64,000 nucleotides of DNA from positions 186,001 to 250,000 of the forward strand of contig NZ_JAVRHX010000003.1 of assembly GCF_031846345.1 (NCBI RefSeq), in the 5' to 3' direction. Source of the DNA: Glaciecola petra (GTDB taxonomy: Bacteria; Pseudomonadota; Gammaproteobacteria; Enterobacterales; Alteromonadaceae). The notes beneath the pieces are model-generated. The model searched no databases, was not told the origin of the DNA, and worked only from the letters and a program-made list of their open reading frames with translations. Below, piece after piece: positions 8,657-17,911 of this stretch. The stretch's first letter is position 1. Each line of letters starts with the position of its first letter. A program made the position numbers and the translations under genes.

Positions 8657-10195
8657 TTACTTGACGGTAACAATCGGAGTACCAGTCATTTCCTCTGGTT
8701 GTTGCATACCCATCAAATGCAACATAGTCGGTGCAACATCACTCAAGGTCCCTCCTTGCCTAACATTTGCAGGGCGGCCAAAGTAAATAAACGGCACAGG
8801 TTCACTGGTATGTGCGGTATGTGCCACTCCCGTTTCTGGGTCTTTCATTTGTTCTGCGTTTCCATGATCTGCTGTGATCAGGCACTCTCCACCATTTTCT
8901 TCTAAGGCTGTAATGATTCGACCTATACATGCATCCACTGCCTCACATGCTTTAACAGCTGCATCAAACTTACCGGTATGTCCTACCATATCACCATTTG
9001 GGAAATTGCAAATAATGACATCGTGTTTACCAGCCTGTATAGACTGCACAATAGCGTCGGTTAGTTTTTCAGAATTCATTTCAGGTTGTAAATCATAGGT
9101 TGCTACATCTGGAGACGGAATTAATACACGCTCTTCGCCCTGATATTCGTCTTCTTTTCCACCACTAAAGAAAAATGTGACATGTGCAAATTTTTCAGTT
9201 TCAGAGATTCGAAGTTGCGTTTTGTTATGTTTTGCTAACCATTCGCCAAATACATTAACCAAATTTTCCGTTGGATAAGCTACTGGCGCATAAAGTGTAG
9301 ATTCAAATTCTGTCAGCATTACAAAGTTTATATCAGGCTGGGCGTTATCGCCGGTGCGTGCAAAACCATCAAAGTCTGGGGTGATCAGTGCATGTGATAA
9401 CTCTCGCGCTCTGTCGGCTCTAAAATTCATAAATAAAATCGTGTCGCCAGCCGCAATACCGCTGTATCCGTCAACCACAGTTGGTTTAACAAACTCATCA
9501 CTTTGGTCTCTTGCGTAAGATTCCTCAACGCCTTGGCTAGCAGTAGCCACTTTATATTCAGCTTCTCCACTTACAATTAAGTTGTATGCTAATTCTACTC
9601 GATCCCAGCGTTTATCCCGATCCATGGCATAGTAACGACCGATCAGCGTAGCAACTTGTGCATTTCCTATAGTGTCACAAACTTTTTCGGCGGCTAATAC
9701 ATACTTTGCAGCGCTTTGCGGCGGTGTATCTCTGCCATCTAAAAAGCCATGTAAGTATATGTATTTTGCTCCGCGCTCTTTTGCCAGTTTGATGGCGGCG
9801 TGCATATGATCTTGGTGAGAATGCACACCACCGTCAGATAATAAGCCCATAATATGTACAGCTTTATCTGCACTAACGGCTTTATCGATGGCGTCTAATA
9901 ACACTTCATTTTGACTAAACGTATCATCTTCAATCGCTTTCGTTATTTTGGTGAAGTCTTGATAAACCACTCTACCAGCACCTAAATTAACGTGCCCAAC
10001 TTCAGAATTTCCCATTTGTCCTGGCGGTAAACCAACATCTAGTCCCGAACCCGAAATAAGTGTACTTGTATATTCTTTTGCTAGCCTATCTAAATGCGGC
10101 GTTTTTGCCGCAGCAATGGCGTTATCGTCTGTATTTTCTCGATATCCCCAACCGTCTAAAATAAATAACGCGAGTGTTTTTTTGTTGCTTGTCAT
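8657..10195 (-). CDS. gpmI: 2,3-bisphosphoglycerate-independent phosphoglycerate mutase
   Basis: About 512 residues, the normal length for GpmI, which interconverts 3- and 2-phosphoglycerate using two Mn2+ ions. It begins KTLALFILDGWGYRE, carrying the first metal ligand. The catalytic serine segment is GNSEVGHVNLGAG. Later motifs include NFRADRARELS, NGDMVGHTG and TADHGNAE. The frame is open 33 codons further upstream, but ATG 10195 follows a good AGGAAT site and gives the family start. It is divergent from yibN and followed by envC. Confidence 0.95.
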   Translation of the reverse strand: MTSNKKTLALFILDGWGYRENTDDNAIAAAKTPHLDRLAKEYTSTLISGSGLDVGLPPGQMGNSEVGHVNLGAGRVVYQDFTKITKAIEDDTFSQNEVLLDAIDKAVSADKAVHIMGLLSDGGVHSHQDHMHAAIKLAKERGAKYIYLHGFLDGRDTPPQSAAKYVLAAEKVCDTIGNAQVATLIGRYYAMDRDKRWDRVELAYNLIVSGEAEYKVATASQGVEESYARDQSDEFVKPTVVDGYSGIAAGDTILFMNFRADRARELSHALITPDFDGFARTGDNAQPDINFVMLTEFESTLYAPVAYPTENLVNVFGEWLAKHNKTQLRISETEKFAHVTFFFSGGKEDEYQGEERVLIPSPDVATYDLQPEMNSEKLTDAIVQSIQAGKHDVIICNFPNGDMVGHTGKFDAAVKACEAVDACIGRIITALEENGGECLITADHGNAEQMKDPETGVAHTAHTSEPVPFIYFGRPANVRQGGTLSDVAPTMLHLMGMQQPEEMTGTPIVTVK

Positions 10196-10394
10196 AGGAT
10201 TCCTGTGCACGAGTAGAAGAAAATTAGATTGGGATGCGTGTAATTTAGCAGTTATTTGTGCTGTCTTAAATATAATAGGCAAAAAATTGCGCAATTATTC
10301 GAGAATATAATATGTCTGATGGTGTTATTTAGTGCAGCTTTCGCTATAATCCACGACCTTAATTTAATCAAGATGCATAGTGAGAAGCGATTTC

Positions 10395-10820
10395 ATGGAA
10401 CAACTCGTTGAGTTTGCAAGCGACAATATTATTTTAGCAGGCGTATGGGTAGCCCTAGTTATTTTATTAGTGTTTTCATTTATTTCGCCCTTGTTGTCTA
10501 AATCAAAACGCGTGGACAATCATCAAGCGACCTTGTTGATGAATAAAGAAGACGCCATTGTATTTGATATTCGGCCTGTTGCTGATTTTAAAAAAGGTCA
10601 TATTATCGGTTCCCGCCAAATAAAAGCACAAGAAGTCAAAGAAGGTAACTTTATTAAGCTTGAAAAACACAAAGAACAACCCATTATAGTGGTATGTGCG
10701 ATGGGTAACTTGGCTGCTGGCACCGCTAACAAAATGGTAAAGCAAGGTTTTACCAACGTAAATGTGTTAACTGGTGGTATGAATGCATGGCAAGGCGCTG
10801 GTCTACCTGTCACAAAGTAA
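10395..10820 (+). CDS. yibN: YibN-like membrane-anchored rhodanese
   Basis: About 141 residues: an N-terminal transmembrane anchor (about residues 13-33) followed by a rhodanese domain. The active-site loop is VVCAMGN, with Cys present, so sulfur transfer is possible; E. coli YibN lacks this Cys as I recall it. DIRPVADFKKGHI is a typical rhodanese motif. ATG 10395 is chosen over GTG 10380 because it starts MEQLVEF close to the anchor; the choice is not firm. It leads yibN-grxC-secB-gpsA, the order known from enterobacteria. Confidence 0.85.
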   Translation: MEQLVEFASDNIILAGVWVALVILLVFSFISPLLSKSKRVDNHQATLLMNKEDAIVFDIRPVADFKKGHIIGSRQIKAQEVKEGNFIKLEKHKEQPIIVVCAMGNLAAGTANKMVKQGFTNVNVLTGGMNAWQGAGLPVTK

Positions 10821-10900
10821 ATTGAGACCAAGATAACGCATGCGATATGAAGCAAGTCAAAACGGCGGTTAACTATCTGTTTAAATAATGAGAATATACT

Positions 10901-11158
10901 ATGCAAAAAATAGACATTTATACTAAAGGGTATTGCCCATATTGCCGTCGCGCTAAATCACTGCTTGATGCAAAAGGCGCTCAGTACAACGATATTGAAA
11001 TAGACAAACAACCTGAACTACGCGATCCAATGATAGAGCGCGCTAATGGCAAATCGACCGTACCGCAAATTTTTATCGGCGATATGCATGTTGGCGGATG
11101 CGATGATTTATTCGCCCTAGAATCTACTGGGAAACTTGATAGTTTATTAGCAGGCTAA
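10901..11158 (+). CDS. grxC: Glutaredoxin 3
   Basis: An 85-residue class I glutaredoxin with the dithiol active site CPYC at residues 12-15 (GYCPYCRRAK), the TVPQIF cis-proline motif and GGCDDL in the glutathione-binding region. It reduces protein disulfides and glutathione mixed disulfides in the cytoplasm. The upstream sequence AATGAGAATATACT has only a weak ribosome site. It lies 80 bases after yibN and 74 bases before secB. Confidence 0.95.
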   Translation: MQKIDIYTKGYCPYCRRAKSLLDAKGAQYNDIEIDKQPELRDPMIERANGKSTVPQIFIGDMHVGGCDDLFALESTGKLDSLLAG

Positions 11159-11232
11159 ACATTTTTTTATTAACCCATGCGACGTTCCATATTGTTAACG
11201 CGCACAATTAGAAGTAAATTACAGGAAATACG

Positions 11233-11736
11233 ATGGCTGACGAAGCACAAGCACAAGCTGCAACCCCCCAAGAAGTTCAATTCAATATGCAGCGCATTTA
11301 CACCAAAGACATTTCATTCGAAACGCCAAACTCACCATCGGTATTTCAAAGTGAGTGGAAACCTGAAGTAAAACTGGATATTGACACTCGAACCGACGAG
11401 ATAGAAAAAAACTTATATGAGGTGGTGTTGTCGGTCACAGTCACTGCAACAAATGCAGAACAAACTGCATTTTTATGTGAAGTACAACAAGCTGGAATTT
11501 TTGCAATAGGCGAAATGCCTGCTAACAACAAAGCGCATATGCTTGGCTCATATTGCCCAAATTTGTTGTTTCCTTATGCTCGAGAAACTGTTTCAAACCT
11601 AGTGAATAGAGGAACGTTCCCACCGCTTAATTTAGCGCCAGTTAACTTTGATGCAATTTTCCAACAATACGTTAAAAAACGTCAAGCGGAACAAGCCGAA
11701 AACGGTCAAGATGACGCACCAAAACTAGACGCGTAA
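11233..11736 (+). CDS. secB: Protein-export chaperone SecB
   Basis: A 167-residue cytoplasmic chaperone that holds preproteins unfolded and delivers them to SecA. The family patterns IYTKDISFE, YEVVLSVTVTA and APVNFDAIF are present, and the acidic C-terminal tail is usual. An ACAGGAAATACG site precedes ATG 11233. It sits between grxC and gpsA as in E. coli. Confidence 0.96.
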   Translation: MADEAQAQAATPQEVQFNMQRIYTKDISFETPNSPSVFQSEWKPEVKLDIDTRTDEIEKNLYEVVLSVTVTATNAEQTAFLCEVQQAGIFAIGEMPANNKAHMLGSYCPNLLFPYARETVSNLVNRGTFPPLNLAPVNFDAIFQQYVKKRQAEQAENGQDDAPKLDA

Positions 11737-11775
11737 TATATAGCCTTTTTTGCGCCAAAGGAGCTAATACAGAAA

Positions 11776-12783
11776 ATGGCATCGCAACATAAAATTACTG
11801 TATTAGGAGCAGGTTCATATGGCACTGCTTTGGCGTTTTGCTTAGCGCGTAATCAACACTTAACGTATTTGTGGGGGCGCGATGAGCAAGCCATTTCGCA
11901 AATGCAAAAGACTCAGTGTAATGATAAATACCTGCCAGACTTTAGCTTTCCAGCGTCATTAAAACCAACACCTCAACTTGAACATGCTATCGCTGAAAGC
12001 GAATATATCTTAGTTGTAGTGCCTAGTCATGCTTTTGCAAGCATGTTAAAACAAATCACTCCTTTATTGCATACCAATCATAAGGTGATATGGGCAAGCA
12101 AAGGTTTGGAGCCTAAAACGGGACGAATGTTACACCAAGTGGCTACAGACATACTTCCGCCAAACCTACCTTTTGGTGTTCTTTCTGGGCCAACTTTTGC
12201 TGCCGAAATGGCAGCTGGCTTACCCACTGCTATTACGCTTTCTAGTGAAGATTCACAATTATCAAAAGAGTTTGCGACCTTAATTCATGACCCAAAACGC
12301 TTTAGAGTGTATGTAAATTCAGACATGATTGGCGTGCAATTGGGCGGAGCAGTAAAAAATGTTATTGCTATAGGTGCTGGCCTTGCTGACGGACTTGGCT
12401 TTGGTGCTAATGCACGTACCGCTCTTATCACACGTGGCCTAACTGAAATGAAGCGTTTAGGAGTAGCACTTGGTGCAACAGATGAAACATTCATGGGGAT
12501 GGCGTGTTTAGGTGATTTGGTACTTACCTGTACTGATAACCAATCGCGAAATCGTCGATTTGGACTCGCTTTAGGTCAAGGTTTAAGCGTGCATGATGCG
12601 ATAGCTAGCATTGGACAAGTAGTAGAGGGCTATAGAAATACTGACGAAGTCCATATATTAGCGCAAAAGCAAGGCATTGAAATGCCCATATGCGAACAAA
12701 TTTTTCAGGTTCTTTACAACGATAAGTCGGCCAAAGAGGCCGCTATTGCCTTACTAAGCAGAGAACAAACTTCAGAGCATTAA
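11776..12783 (+). CDS. gpsA: NAD(P)H-dependent glycerol-3-phosphate dehydrogenase
   Basis: A 335-residue cytoplasmic enzyme that reduces dihydroxyacetone phosphate to sn-glycerol 3-phosphate for phospholipid synthesis. The N-terminal Rossmann motif is GAGSYGTALA (residues 11-20). Catalytic-domain motifs include LSGPTFAAEMA, GGAVKNVIAIGAGLADGL with the catalytic Lys, and ACLGDLVLTC. A clear AAAGGAG site precedes ATG 11776. It is last in yibN-grxC-secB-gpsA; the cysE gene often found next is absent and the opposing trmL follows. Confidence 0.95.
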   Translation: MASQHKITVLGAGSYGTALAFCLARNQHLTYLWGRDEQAISQMQKTQCNDKYLPDFSFPASLKPTPQLEHAIAESEYILVVVPSHAFASMLKQITPLLHTNHKVIWASKGLEPKTGRMLHQVATDILPPNLPFGVLSGPTFAAEMAAGLPTAITLSSEDSQLSKEFATLIHDPKRFRVYVNSDMIGVQLGGAVKNVIAIGAGLADGLGFGANARTALITRGLTEMKRLGVALGATDETFMGMACLGDLVLTCTDNQSRNRRFGLALGQGLSVHDAIASIGQVVEGYRNTDEVHILAQKQGIEMPICEQIFQVLYNDKSAKEAAIALLSREQTSEH

Positions 12784-12801
12784 CTTCAAACACCTGCCTA
12801 G

Positions 12802-13266
12802 TTAACATGCATTGACAAAGTCTAATTGCCGCCAGGATTCATATACAAAAACCGCAACTGCATTAGACAAGTTCATACTTCGACTATTGGCAGTCATTGG
12901 AATACGCACTCGACAATTTTCAGGTAAGGATTCAATTACCGTATTGGGTAATCCTCGGGTTTCTGGACCAAATAGCAAAGCATCACCCGCTTTGTACTTA
13001 GCTTCATGATGAAAAACTTTGCCTTTTGTTGTGCACGCAAGCACACGCTTTGGTTGTTGTTTGTCTAAATAAGACTGTAAATTGGGATACCGCTGAGTAT
13101 TAACAAACTCATGATAATCTAGACCTGCACGACGCACTTTTTTTTCATCCCAATCAAAACCTAAAGGCTCAATTAAATGCAACTTGTAACCTGTATTGGC
13201 ACATAAGCGTATAATGTTGCCGGTATTGGGCGGTATTTCAGGTTCATATAAAACAATATCTAACAT
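12802..13266 (-). CDS. trmL: tRNA (cytidine/uridine-2'-O-)-methyltransferase TrmL
   Basis: A 154-residue SPOUT-class enzyme that methylates the wobble ribose of tRNA-Leu isoacceptors using S-adenosylmethionine. It opens with LYEPEIPPNTGNIIRLCANT, the family signature. The C-terminal SAM-binding trefoil knot holds LFGPETRGLP and RIPM..SRSMNLSNAVAV. It converges on gpsA and lies directly downstream of the pldB-like gene (2 bases apart), so the two are probably co-transcribed. Confidence 0.93.
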   Translation of the reverse strand: MLDIVLYEPEIPPNTGNIIRLCANTGYKLHLIEPLGFDWDEKKVRRAGLDYHEFVNTQRYPNLQSYLDKQQPKRVLACTTKGKVFHHEAKYKAGDALLFGPETRGLPNTVIESLPENCRVRIPMTANSRSMNLSNAVAVFVYESWRQLDFVNAC

Positions 13267-13268
13267 AT

Positions 13269-14249
13269 TTAAGCTCTTATAAAATCGTATATGTGTGAGA
13301 GCGCAACTTTGCGTGCTTCGTCTTTTTCAAAAAATATCTCATGCTGCGATTTTTGGATTATCGTGAGTTGTGATTTATTCATAGCTTTTGCAACATCTGA
13401 CATATTGTTGTTATCAACAATTTGCTCTTCTTCGGCTTGTAATATTAAGGTATGAGTGTTTATTGATGAAGCTTGTTTGCGTATTTCACGCATCGCAATT
13501 ATTGCTTGTTTAAACCATTCAAAACTCATGCCGCCTAACTGATTGTCAGCATGCGTTGTCATTGTTTCTCTAAACGCTTTATATCTAATTGGGCAATTAG
13601 TCAGTGTGTTTGCCTCAAACGGCAAGTCTATATATTTACCTTGCCCCCAAAAATAGACAATTGGCATACGCAAGATTTGACGCACAAAAACTACCGTACT
13701 AACCACAAAATAACTAAACCATTCTGGAACAGGCGCCTGAACCCCAAACATAGGCGCACTTAATATTAATTTAGAAAAGTACGAAGGGTGCTTGTGAACG
13801 AATAAAGTCCCAATCGCACACCCCATTGAATGGCAAACCAGATACTTCGGTAGATGTGTTTGTCCTATGTTATTTAACTTCTCAGGCAACACCTCATCTA
13901 TTAAACACTTCATATCATTAACATAATCATCAAATCTACCAATATGACCAATATGAGAGTCTTCGGTCAAGCGCGAAGACAAACCCTGACCTCGGTGATC
14001 AAAAATAAACGTGCTATACCCGTTTTGCTTAAATTCATAGATGAGTTCGGCATACTTATGTAAACATTCAGAACGACCTGTAGACAGAACAATAACGCCT
14101 TTCGCTTCATCACAAGCGGCAAAACAATAGAAGCTGTTTGTACCATCTGCTTGCACATAATAGTCTTTTTCAAGACCATCAAACATATCCATATAGGGTG
14201 TATTTGGGAATTGACTAACTGTTTTTTCGTCACTAAAAAAATAAGACAT
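13269..14249 (-). CDS. pldB: Alpha/beta hydrolase, PldB-type lysophospholipase
   Basis: A 326-residue serine hydrolase of the lysophospholipase L2/monoacylglycerol lipase group. The nucleophile elbow reads CHSMGCA (usual form GHSMG). FDHRGQGLSSR is the oxyanion-strand motif. The catalytic Asp/His pair is likely in LILQAEEEQIVDN and KSQHEIFFE. PldB hydrolyses lysophospholipids at the inner membrane. There is no signal peptide. Substrate specificity is not provable from sequence. It appears to form an operon with trmL. Confidence 0.75.
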   Translation of the reverse strand: MSYFFSDEKTVSQFPNTPYMDMFDGLEKDYYVQADGTNSFYCFAACDEAKGVIVLSTGRSECLHKYAELIYEFKQNGYSTFIFDHRGQGLSSRLTEDSHIGHIGRFDDYVNDMKCLIDEVLPEKLNNIGQTHLPKYLVCHSMGCAIGTLFVHKHPSYFSKLILSAPMFGVQAPVPEWFSYFVVSTVVFVRQILRMPIVYFWGQGKYIDLPFEANTLTNCPIRYKAFRETMTTHADNQLGGMSFEWFKQAIIAMREIRKQASSINTHTLILQAEEEQIVDNNNMSDVAKAMNKSQLTIIQKSQHEIFFEKDEARKVALSHIYDFIRA

Positions 14250-14317
14250 TAAGTAATTGCTTGTTGGTTATTATGCCGCGCTCAACTAAAAGATGAACGC
14301 CGCTGAAAAAAAGTAAG

Positions 14318-15778
14318 CTAATTAGACTTGATTGGAAAGCTCAGATCAATCTGTAATCCGCCTAATATCGAAGTATTGAGTGAAATCTTACCTGAATGCT
14401 GTTCCATAGCAGCTTTTGCAATGGCTAAACCCAAGCCGGTACCCTGTTTGTCTTCGCTAGAACTGGCTCGATAGAAGGGTTGAAAGATTTGTTCACTTTC
14501 CGGGAAATCGTTTAAGCCATCTCCATCATCATGAACGGAAATGACTACTCTATCCGATATTTTATTTTTGCTATCACTGGATGAGCCGCTTGATTCATTA
14601 GATACTTTTATCAACACATTTTGCTTTGCATATTTTATAGCATTACGTACTACATTTTCTATGGCGCTCGTAAAACTAATGGTATTAATTGCCAAGCTAA
14701 CATCAGTCTCAGATTCAAATTTTAGGTTAATATTGAGACCTTTAGCTTCAAAAACTAAATCATCGACAATAGGTTTTAGAGCCTCATTTATTGGTAATAC
14801 TTTTTTATGCGCCCATTGCTCGTGAGCTTCATCATTAAACCTAGCTAGTTGTAGAGCCTGACCTATTAAGCCGTCCATCAAGGCAATTTCCTTCTCAACA
14901 CGTTCGCTATATGATCGTCGTTTACTAGTCTCTTCTTTTGAACTATCGCGAGTGCGCTGAGTAGCTGAATCGGAATCGAGCATCGCAACGGCCAGTTGCA
15001 GGCGAGTTAAAGGTGTACGTAATTCGTGTGAGATATTAGCCATCAAGGACTTTTGTTGTTCAAGACTATTGGCTAGTTTGTTTGCCATTGAATATATATC
15101 ATTATGTAGCTCACCTAACTCATCTTTTCGATTGTATAAGGCTTTATCAGGGGCTGGTTGTGCGCCCTTGGCAAAACCATTGCTAAGCGAACGCAAACGA
15201 TGGATGGGTTTCGCAATAGTATAAGCGATTGCGACACATGCAACCGTGCCCAATAAAATAAATACGGCTAAAGACCATGCTATCGCATCCGCTGGACGAT
15301 CTCGCCTAGCCAATAGCTTACCAATAAAGAGAGCATATTCTTCGCCACGGTGATTAAGGGTAAGAGGCCCATAAAACTCCATATTGTTTGCTCTTATCAA
15401 ATAAGGTTCTGGTGCATTGACCAATGCAATAAAACGATCTCGTTGCGGTAACAATGGCGGTGGAAAACCCAGTACCAATTTTTGATTCTTCTTACTAATC
15501 GCCATAAGTTGCCATGGCTCTCGGTTGCTCGTCCTGCGCAGAGCTCTATTTATTTCAGGTGTGCGTTGCAGTATTTTTTGTACGTTATTTTGCGCATTAG
15601 TAGCACGTTTTAGCTGTTGAGGCGATAGCGTGCTTACCTCCCAAGCTTGACCAAGGTAACGCGATACAACAAAGGTGCATATCACCATAATGGTGACTGC
15701 TACCCAAAACCATACAAAAATACGGCCCAATAATGAATTGCGTGGATTTAACTTGCTAAGGAAGTGAAATGCTTTCAA
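14318..15778 (-). CDS. cpxA: CpxA-like envelope-stress sensor histidine kinase
   Basis: A 486-residue inner-membrane kinase. TM1 lies at about residues 19-43 and a periplasmic sensor of about 125 residues follows (TPEINRALRRTSNREPW fits CpxA). TM2 is near 168-190, followed by HAMP. HisKA carries SHELRTPLTRLQLA with the phospho-His. The HATPase has NVVRNAIKYA and GTGLGLAIAKAA. A Ser/Lys-rich insert lies inside HisKA, around STQRTRDSSKEETSKRRS. It starts 2 bases after the cpxR stop, so the two form one operon. In E. coli, CpxA is held inactive by CpxP and activated by misfolded envelope proteins. Confidence 0.88.
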   Translation of the reverse strand: MKAFHFLSKLNPRNSLLGRIFVWFWVAVTIMVICTFVVSRYLGQAWEVSTLSPQQLKRATNAQNNVQKILQRTPEINRALRRTSNREPWQLMAISKKNQKLVLGFPPPLLPQRDRFIALVNAPEPYLIRANNMEFYGPLTLNHRGEEYALFIGKLLARRDRPADAIAWSLAVFILLGTVACVAIAYTIAKPIHRLRSLSNGFAKGAQPAPDKALYNRKDELGELHNDIYSMANKLANSLEQQKSLMANISHELRTPLTRLQLAVAMLDSDSATQRTRDSSKEETSKRRSYSERVEKEIALMDGLIGQALQLARFNDEAHEQWAHKKVLPINEALKPIVDDLVFEAKGLNINLKFESETDVSLAINTISFTSAIENVVRNAIKYAKQNVLIKVSNESSGSSSDSKNKISDRVVISVHDDGDGLNDFPESEQIFQPFYRASSSEDKQGTGLGLAIAKAAMEQHSGKISLNTSILGGLQIDLSFPIKSN

Positions 15779-15780
15779 AA

Positions 15781-16470
15781 TTAAGATGCCAATTGCAACA
15801 GGTAACCATTGCCTCTAACCGTTTTTATTACCTCGTCCACACCATGTGATTTTAATTTTTTTCGAATATTACTAATATGCATATCCAAACTGCGGTCGTA
15901 TGCACTCAATTTTCGGCCTAATACCGTCTCACTCAAACTTTCTTTACTGAGTAATTGTCCCGCATTTTTCATTAATTGAGCAAGTAGCATAAATTCCGTC
16001 ATCGTCATTTCAATTTCGTTTTCACCAACACTAACTTGCTGATTGGATTCATTTAAAAATATCCCATGCATCGTAAATTGCTGGGGCTGATTAAACCCCA
16101 GTTTGTTATCTATACGTCGCAACAATGCGTTGACTCTAGCCACTAATTCTCGTTGATTAAAAGGTTTGGGCAAATAATCATCAGCACCTAATTCTAATCC
16201 GTAAATTTTGTCAAAGTCGTCACCTTTTGCCGTAAGCATTATGACTGGAATGGAAGAGAACAAACGGATCTTTTTGAGCACTTCAAAACCGTCCATCTCA
16301 GGCATCATGACATCTAATAGTAGCAAGTCATATTGATATTTTTGCAAACATTCTATGCCATCACTTGGGTTGTTTTCGATACTTATATCAAAACCCTGAC
16401 TTTCTAGGTACTCACCTAAAAGGGCCGTAAGTGCCTGGTCATCATCAATTAATAGTAATTTATTTGCCAT
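15781..16470 (-). CDS. cpxR: CpxR-like OmpR-family response regulator
   Basis: A 229-residue regulator. The receiver domain has the acidic pair DD at 9-10, phospho-acceptor Asp53 (LLLLDVMMPEMDG), a Thr in MLTAKGDD and Lys in YLPKPFN. The C-terminal winged-helix domain ends in SNIRKKLKSHG and TVRGNGYLL, typical of OmpR/CpxR. It is divergent from the CpxP-like gene; the shared 300-base spacer carries CpxR-box-like repeats, implying autoregulation as in E. coli. Confidence 0.9.
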   Translation of the reverse strand: MANKLLLIDDDQALTALLGEYLESQGFDISIENNPSDGIECLQKYQYDLLLLDVMMPEMDGFEVLKKIRLFSSIPVIMLTAKGDDFDKIYGLELGADDYLPKPFNQRELVARVNALLRRIDNKLGFNQPQQFTMHGIFLNESNQQVSVGENEIEMTMTEFMLLAQLMKNAGQLLSKESLSETVLGRKLSAYDRSLDMHISNIRKKLKSHGVDEVIKTVRGNGYLLQLAS

Positions 16471-16593
16471 CTATTCCACATTTTGTCAGTTAGCGATTTT
16501 ATTTAGCTTTAAACAAGCTATATCTACCATAGTTTTGTAGCAACAATAAAAAGTGCGAGTATGTACTCAGCTATGATTTGCCATATATTCTAA

Positions 16594-16634
16594 GTAAAAA
16601 GCGATAAAACAAACCATCTTTACACAAGCTTTAC
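16594..16634. promoter_or_regulatory. Two CpxR-box-like direct repeats in the cpxR/cpxP-like intergenic region
   Basis: The E. coli CpxR box is GTAAA-N5-GTAAA. At 16594-16608 the plus strand reads GTAAA-N5-ATAAA (one mismatch). At 16619-16634 the minus strand reads GTAAA-N6-GTAAA (both halves perfect, spacer one longer). They lie between divergent cpxR (start 16470) and the cpxP-like gene (start 16772), where CpxR acts in E. coli. The rest of the 300-base spacer is AT-rich with no further structure I could see. Confidence 0.6.
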
Positions 16635-16771
16635 ACTCACTTTGCATTACTTTGCGTATAATTAGTTAGTATAGAGTTGTTGTTATTAAGCCTTAACTTT
16701 TAAAGAATTTCAAACGCCATTGTGATCACACAGATATACAGATTCACAAGCTAAACGTAGAGGAAGAAAAG

Positions 16772-17653
16772 ATGAAAATATCTATCAGCACCATTGCCGC
16801 TATAGTGAGTTTAATTTTATTGTCGAATGCGAATGCAGCAAACATGCCTGCAGATACAGACGGTATGAAAAGTGACCGAGCTGGTAAAGCTCAAGCCAGA
16901 GATGCAAGGTCAGCCATGCATATGTTTCGTGGTCTTTCTTTGAACTCTCAACAAAAAGAAGATATTAAAGCACTGTTTAAGCAAGTCAAAGCTGACAACA
17001 GTGTTTTCCAAGCTGATCGCAAAAATAGCTTTCAAGACATGCAATATGTGATGCAATTACCGGCTTGGGACGAAGAAGCTGCCCTTCAGGTTATCGACGC
17101 GCATATTGAAAAAAGCCAGCAAGCAAAACTTAACATCGCGAAAGCTAAGCATGCGGCATATCAACTGTTGGACAATAGTCAAAAAGAACAGTTAAGCCAG
17201 CGGGCTGAGGAAAGAAAATCCAAGCGAGAAGCAAAGGCTGATGAAAATAAAGCAGACCGCAAAAAGTCAAAAATTGCGAAAGCCAAGCAAAAACAATTCA
17301 AAAAAATGAGCAAAAAGTTGGCCCTAAGCGAAGAGCAGATAGAGCAATGGAAAGCGATAAATGCGAACGCAAAAACAGAGAAAAGCGCATTAAGAGCAGA
17401 TGGCAAAAGTTATCGCACTATGGAACGCGAGCTCATTAAAGCAGAAAGTTTTGATGAAGACGCTTGGTTGACCTTGCATGCCGAAGCGAGCACTAAAATG
17501 AAGGCAGCTCGTTTAATTCAAACTAAAGCGATGTTTGACCGCAGAGCGCTATTGTCTGAAGAGCAAATAGAAGCTTTTGAGCGCATGCAGAAAAAAATGT
17601 TGAAAAAAATGAAAGATAAGCGACGCTCATCCGGTTATTTAAGGCAAGGTTAA
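16772..17653 (+). CDS. CpxP/Spy-like periplasmic protein with two tandem LTXXQ-type domains
   Basis: A 293-residue protein with a signal peptide ending near NANA-A (about residue 22). Two similar helical units follow: about residues 50-135, starting GLSLNSQQKEDI and ending LLDNSQKEQL, and about 180-270, starting KLALSEEQIEQW and ending LLSEEQIEAF. Each has the LTxxQ-like pair that marks the CpxP/Spy fold. A very Lys/Arg-rich linker (about 145-175) joins them. E. coli CpxP is about 166 residues with one unit. A strong GAGGAAGAAAAG site precedes ATG 16772. It faces cpxRA across CpxR-like boxes, so it is probably the Cpx feedback inhibitor or chaperone. Confidence 0.8.
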   Translation: MKISISTIAAIVSLILLSNANAANMPADTDGMKSDRAGKAQARDARSAMHMFRGLSLNSQQKEDIKALFKQVKADNSVFQADRKNSFQDMQYVMQLPAWDEEAALQVIDAHIEKSQQAKLNIAKAKHAAYQLLDNSQKEQLSQRAEERKSKREAKADENKADRKKSKIAKAKQKQFKKMSKKLALSEEQIEQWKAINANAKTEKSALRADGKSYRTMERELIKAESFDEDAWLTLHAEASTKMKAARLIQTKAMFDRRALLSEEQIEAFERMQKKMLKKMKDKRRSSGYLRQG

Positions 17654-17720
17654 TTCAAATAGATTACCTTTCCCTGTGTAGATTTAACTTGTCCCTTATT
17701 CATAGTTAACATCTGTTTTG

Positions 17721-17747
17721 AGCCCATGATTTTCATGGGCTTTTTTT
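17721..17747 (+). terminator. Rho-independent terminator after the cpxP-like gene
   Basis: A stem GCCCATGA with complement TCATGGGC encloses a short T-rich loop and is followed by seven T residues. It lies 68 bases after the cpxP-like stop codon. Confidence 0.85.
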
Positions 17748-17911
17748 ATGTAAATGCAAATCAACCGTAAAAGTTAAAAAAATTTGTGCCGATATAGGTA
17801 CAAGTACGTATATTTATATCGTTTATCTAACTTGCATCGCGACTTTTTTGCGTCTATTCTTCGCCGAAGAGAAAGTTGCTTATTTATTACCCAGTTTAAT
17901 GTTTGAGAATT

